Source: Lachnospiraceae bacterium (GTDB taxonomy: Bacteria > Bacillota_A > Clostridia > Lachnospirales > Lachnospiraceae). From it: a stretch of 6,787 bases of DNA. Within the stretch, counting starts at the first letter, position 1, and every line of letters starts with the position of its first letter. The stretch lies in assembly GCA_017614185.1 (NCBI GenBank), contig JAGACI010000094.1, positions 1-6,787 on the forward strand, in the 5' to 3' direction. This document shows positions 5,747-6,787 of this stretch, piece by piece. Made by a program: the position numbers and the translations under genes. The notes under the pieces were generated by a model. That model did not search any database and was not told where the DNA came from. It saw nothing but the letters and a program-made list of their open reading frames with translations.

Positions 5747-6709
5747 TTATTTGTTTACAAGGTGAACTCCGAATCCACCCATGTCTTCTTTTATGTATAT
5801 AAACTTCATCTTTCCATCGTTATCATATGTTGCGCTGTCATAATCAAACTCACAGCCTCTGTTAGTAAGATGGTAAACCGCTCTTTCAACACTGTTTGTA
5901 GCAATTGCAATGTGTCCAAATCTGCCGCGGCCCTGCATCTTCATGATTTCCAATCCAGGTCCCGCAAAAACAGACTTTGCGCGGTCATCCTTCTCAAAAC
6001 CGAATATCTTACAGAAGTCATCTGCGGTTTTCTCTGCACTCTTTTCATCTTCTGAGTTAATACCGATGTGCCTGAGTTCAAACCCAAGCATCTTATCTAC
6101 CGCTTCCCTGGTAAGAGCAGTAATCTTATCAAAATCACCTGCCTTTATTAAATCGGACTTTACCATCCAGCTTCCGCCACATGCAATAATCTTCTTAAAA
6201 CCAAGATACTCATTAAGATTGTTTGCATTAATTCCGCCTGTAGGCATGAACTTCATGTTGGTGTAAGGAGCCGACATTGCCTTAATCATTGCAAGACCGC
6301 CTGCTGCCTCTGCAGGGAAAAACTTAACCGTGTCGAGTCCCAAAGCAATCGCCTGCTCGATATCTGAAGGATTTGAACATCCGGGGCAGACGGGGATATC
6401 TTTATCCACACAGTATTTAACCACCTCAGGATTTAATCCGGGGCTTACAATAAACTTTGCTCCTGCATTAACTGCCTTATCAACCTGCTCTGTCGTAAGA
6501 ACAGTTCCTGCGCCCACCAGCATCTCAGGGAATTCATTGGCAATAATTCTTATTGATTCCTCGGCAGCTGCTGTTCTGAATGTAACTTCCGCACAAGGAA
6601 GCCCTCCGTCACATAAGGCCTTTGCCAAGGGTTTGGCGTCCTTAACGTCTTCGAGCGCTATTACGGGAACGATACCAATCTTTCCGATTTCTTCCAATAC
6701 CTTATTCAT
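5747..6709 (-). CDS. eda: KDPG/KHG aldolase fused to a C-terminal VOC (glyoxalase-like) domain
   Basis: This is a 320-residue protein; stand-alone KDPG aldolases are about 205-215. Residues 1-207 are the aldolase, which splits KDPG into pyruvate and glyceraldehyde 3-phosphate. Visible are Glu41 and Arg45 in CAEVTFRT, GAGTVL (66-71), Schiff-base Lys129 in VKFFPAEAAGG, the phosphate-site PTGGI (156-160) and GGSWM (178-182). Residues about 210-320 form a vicinal-oxygen-chelate domain with the paired beta-alpha-beta repeats: ELRHIGINS (His214), LEIMK (Glu254), FGHIAIATNSVERAV (His266) and GFGVHLVN. The fourth usual metal ligand, Glu, is replaced near the end by His316, so metal binding is uncertain. 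The start ATG has AGGAG 8 nt upstream, and the uronate isomerase stop lies 14 nt upstream. The VOC role is unknown; possibilities are oligomerisation, ligand sensing, or an accessory lyase/isomerase step. Confidence 0.92.
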   Translation of the reverse strand: MNKVLEEIGKIGIVPVIALEDVKDAKPLAKALCDGGLPCAEVTFRTAAAEESIRIIANEFPEMLVGAGTVLTTEQVDKAVNAGAKFIVSPGLNPEVVKYCVDKDIPVCPGCSNPSDIEQAIALGLDTVKFFPAEAAGGLAMIKAMSAPYTNMKFMPTGGINANNLNEYLGFKKIIACGGSWMVKSDLIKAGDFDKITALTREAVDKMLGFELRHIGINSEDEKSAEKTADDFCKIFGFEKDDRAKSVFAGPGLEIMKMQGRGRFGHIAIATNSVERAVYHLTNRGCEFDYDSATYDNDGKMKFIYIKEDMGGFGVHLVNK

Positions 6710-6723
6710 TCAAATATCTCCTA

Positions 6724-6787
6724 TTAAACAGTCTTTAAGTCAAACCCAAAGTATTCTACTGCATTGTTGTATGAAATGCCTTTGATA
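6724..6787 (-). CDS. uxaC: C-terminal tail of uronate isomerase (5' part beyond window)
   Basis: Twenty codons and a TAA stop are visible on the minus strand, entering from the right edge. The peptide IKGISYNNAVEYFGF plus a short DLKTV tail matches the characteristic C-terminus of glucuronate/galacturonate isomerase UxaC, in which ISYNNA-x-x-YFGF is conserved (recalled family knowledge). UxaC converts D-glucuronate to D-fructuronate, or galacturonate to tagaturonate. The assignment fits the downstream KDPG aldolase and KDG kinase, with only 14 nt to the aldolase start. The aldolase ribosome site lies directly after this stop, so this is one operon. The fragment is too short to judge completeness. 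Confidence 0.75.
   Translation of the reverse strand, partial: IKGISYNNAVEYFGFDLKTV

Noticed and set aside
5910..6266. Plus-strand frames opposite the aldolase-VOC gene (also 6330-6785)
   Set aside because: They are antisense shadows of a well-supported gene and show no conserved motif.

Overview
The window looks like a chromosomal segment from a low-to-mid GC Firmicute, most likely a Clostridia/Lachnospiraceae-type anaerobe. This is inferred from strong GGAGG-type ribosome sites, an ECF-transporter S component, a minimal iscR-iscS-iscU set, and a hexuronate-degradation operon with a KDPG aldolase fused to a VOC domain. No mobile element, CRISPR array or rRNA is visible. All gene-free gaps are shorter than 140 bases.

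Left part (1-830): the 5' two thirds to three quarters of a TatD-family metal-dependent hydrolase gene runs off the left edge on the minus strand. Divergent from it is a tRNA-Pro(CGG) gene with a good sigma-A-type promoter. A strong 12-bp-stem terminator follows the tRNA, and then a tandem 11-bp repeat.

Central-left part (831-2605): an ECF S component (minus) and a MocR-type GntR/aminotransferase-fold regulator (plus) form a divergent pair. This arrangement suggests PLP-sensing control of B6-vitamer uptake, which is inference. The regulator is oddly short. Its C-terminal aminotransferase subdomain, about 100 residues, is missing, and its last codons overlap the convergent 3' end of the next gene by 20 bp.

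Central part (2586-4694): an Rrf2/IscR-like regulator with three candidate Fe-S ligand cysteines (minus) is divergent from cysteine desulfurase and the Fe-S scaffold IscU (plus). The 135-bp region between iscR and the desulfurase gene holds two well-formed promoters. It also holds a dense set of TTACCT/AGGTAA and ACCTAT/ATAGGT inverted repeats, which make a convincing candidate autoregulatory operator. IscU has LPDYK where the HscA-binding LPPVK motif normally lies.

Right part (4710-6787, minus strand): three tightly spaced genes in transcription order. They are the last 20 codons of a probable uronate isomerase (uxaC), a 320-residue KDPG aldolase-VOC fusion, and 2-keto-3-deoxygluconate kinase. 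Together they cover the entry step and the last two steps of hexuronate breakdown (uronate to KDG to KDPG to pyruvate plus glyceraldehyde 3-phosphate). The dehydrogenase and dehydratase steps are not in view.

The leads most worth following are the truncated MocR beside an ECF S gene and an Fe-S/PLP-enzyme operon, the repeat-rich isc operator, and the aldolase-VOC fusion. I found nothing that clearly constitutes a wholly new system.
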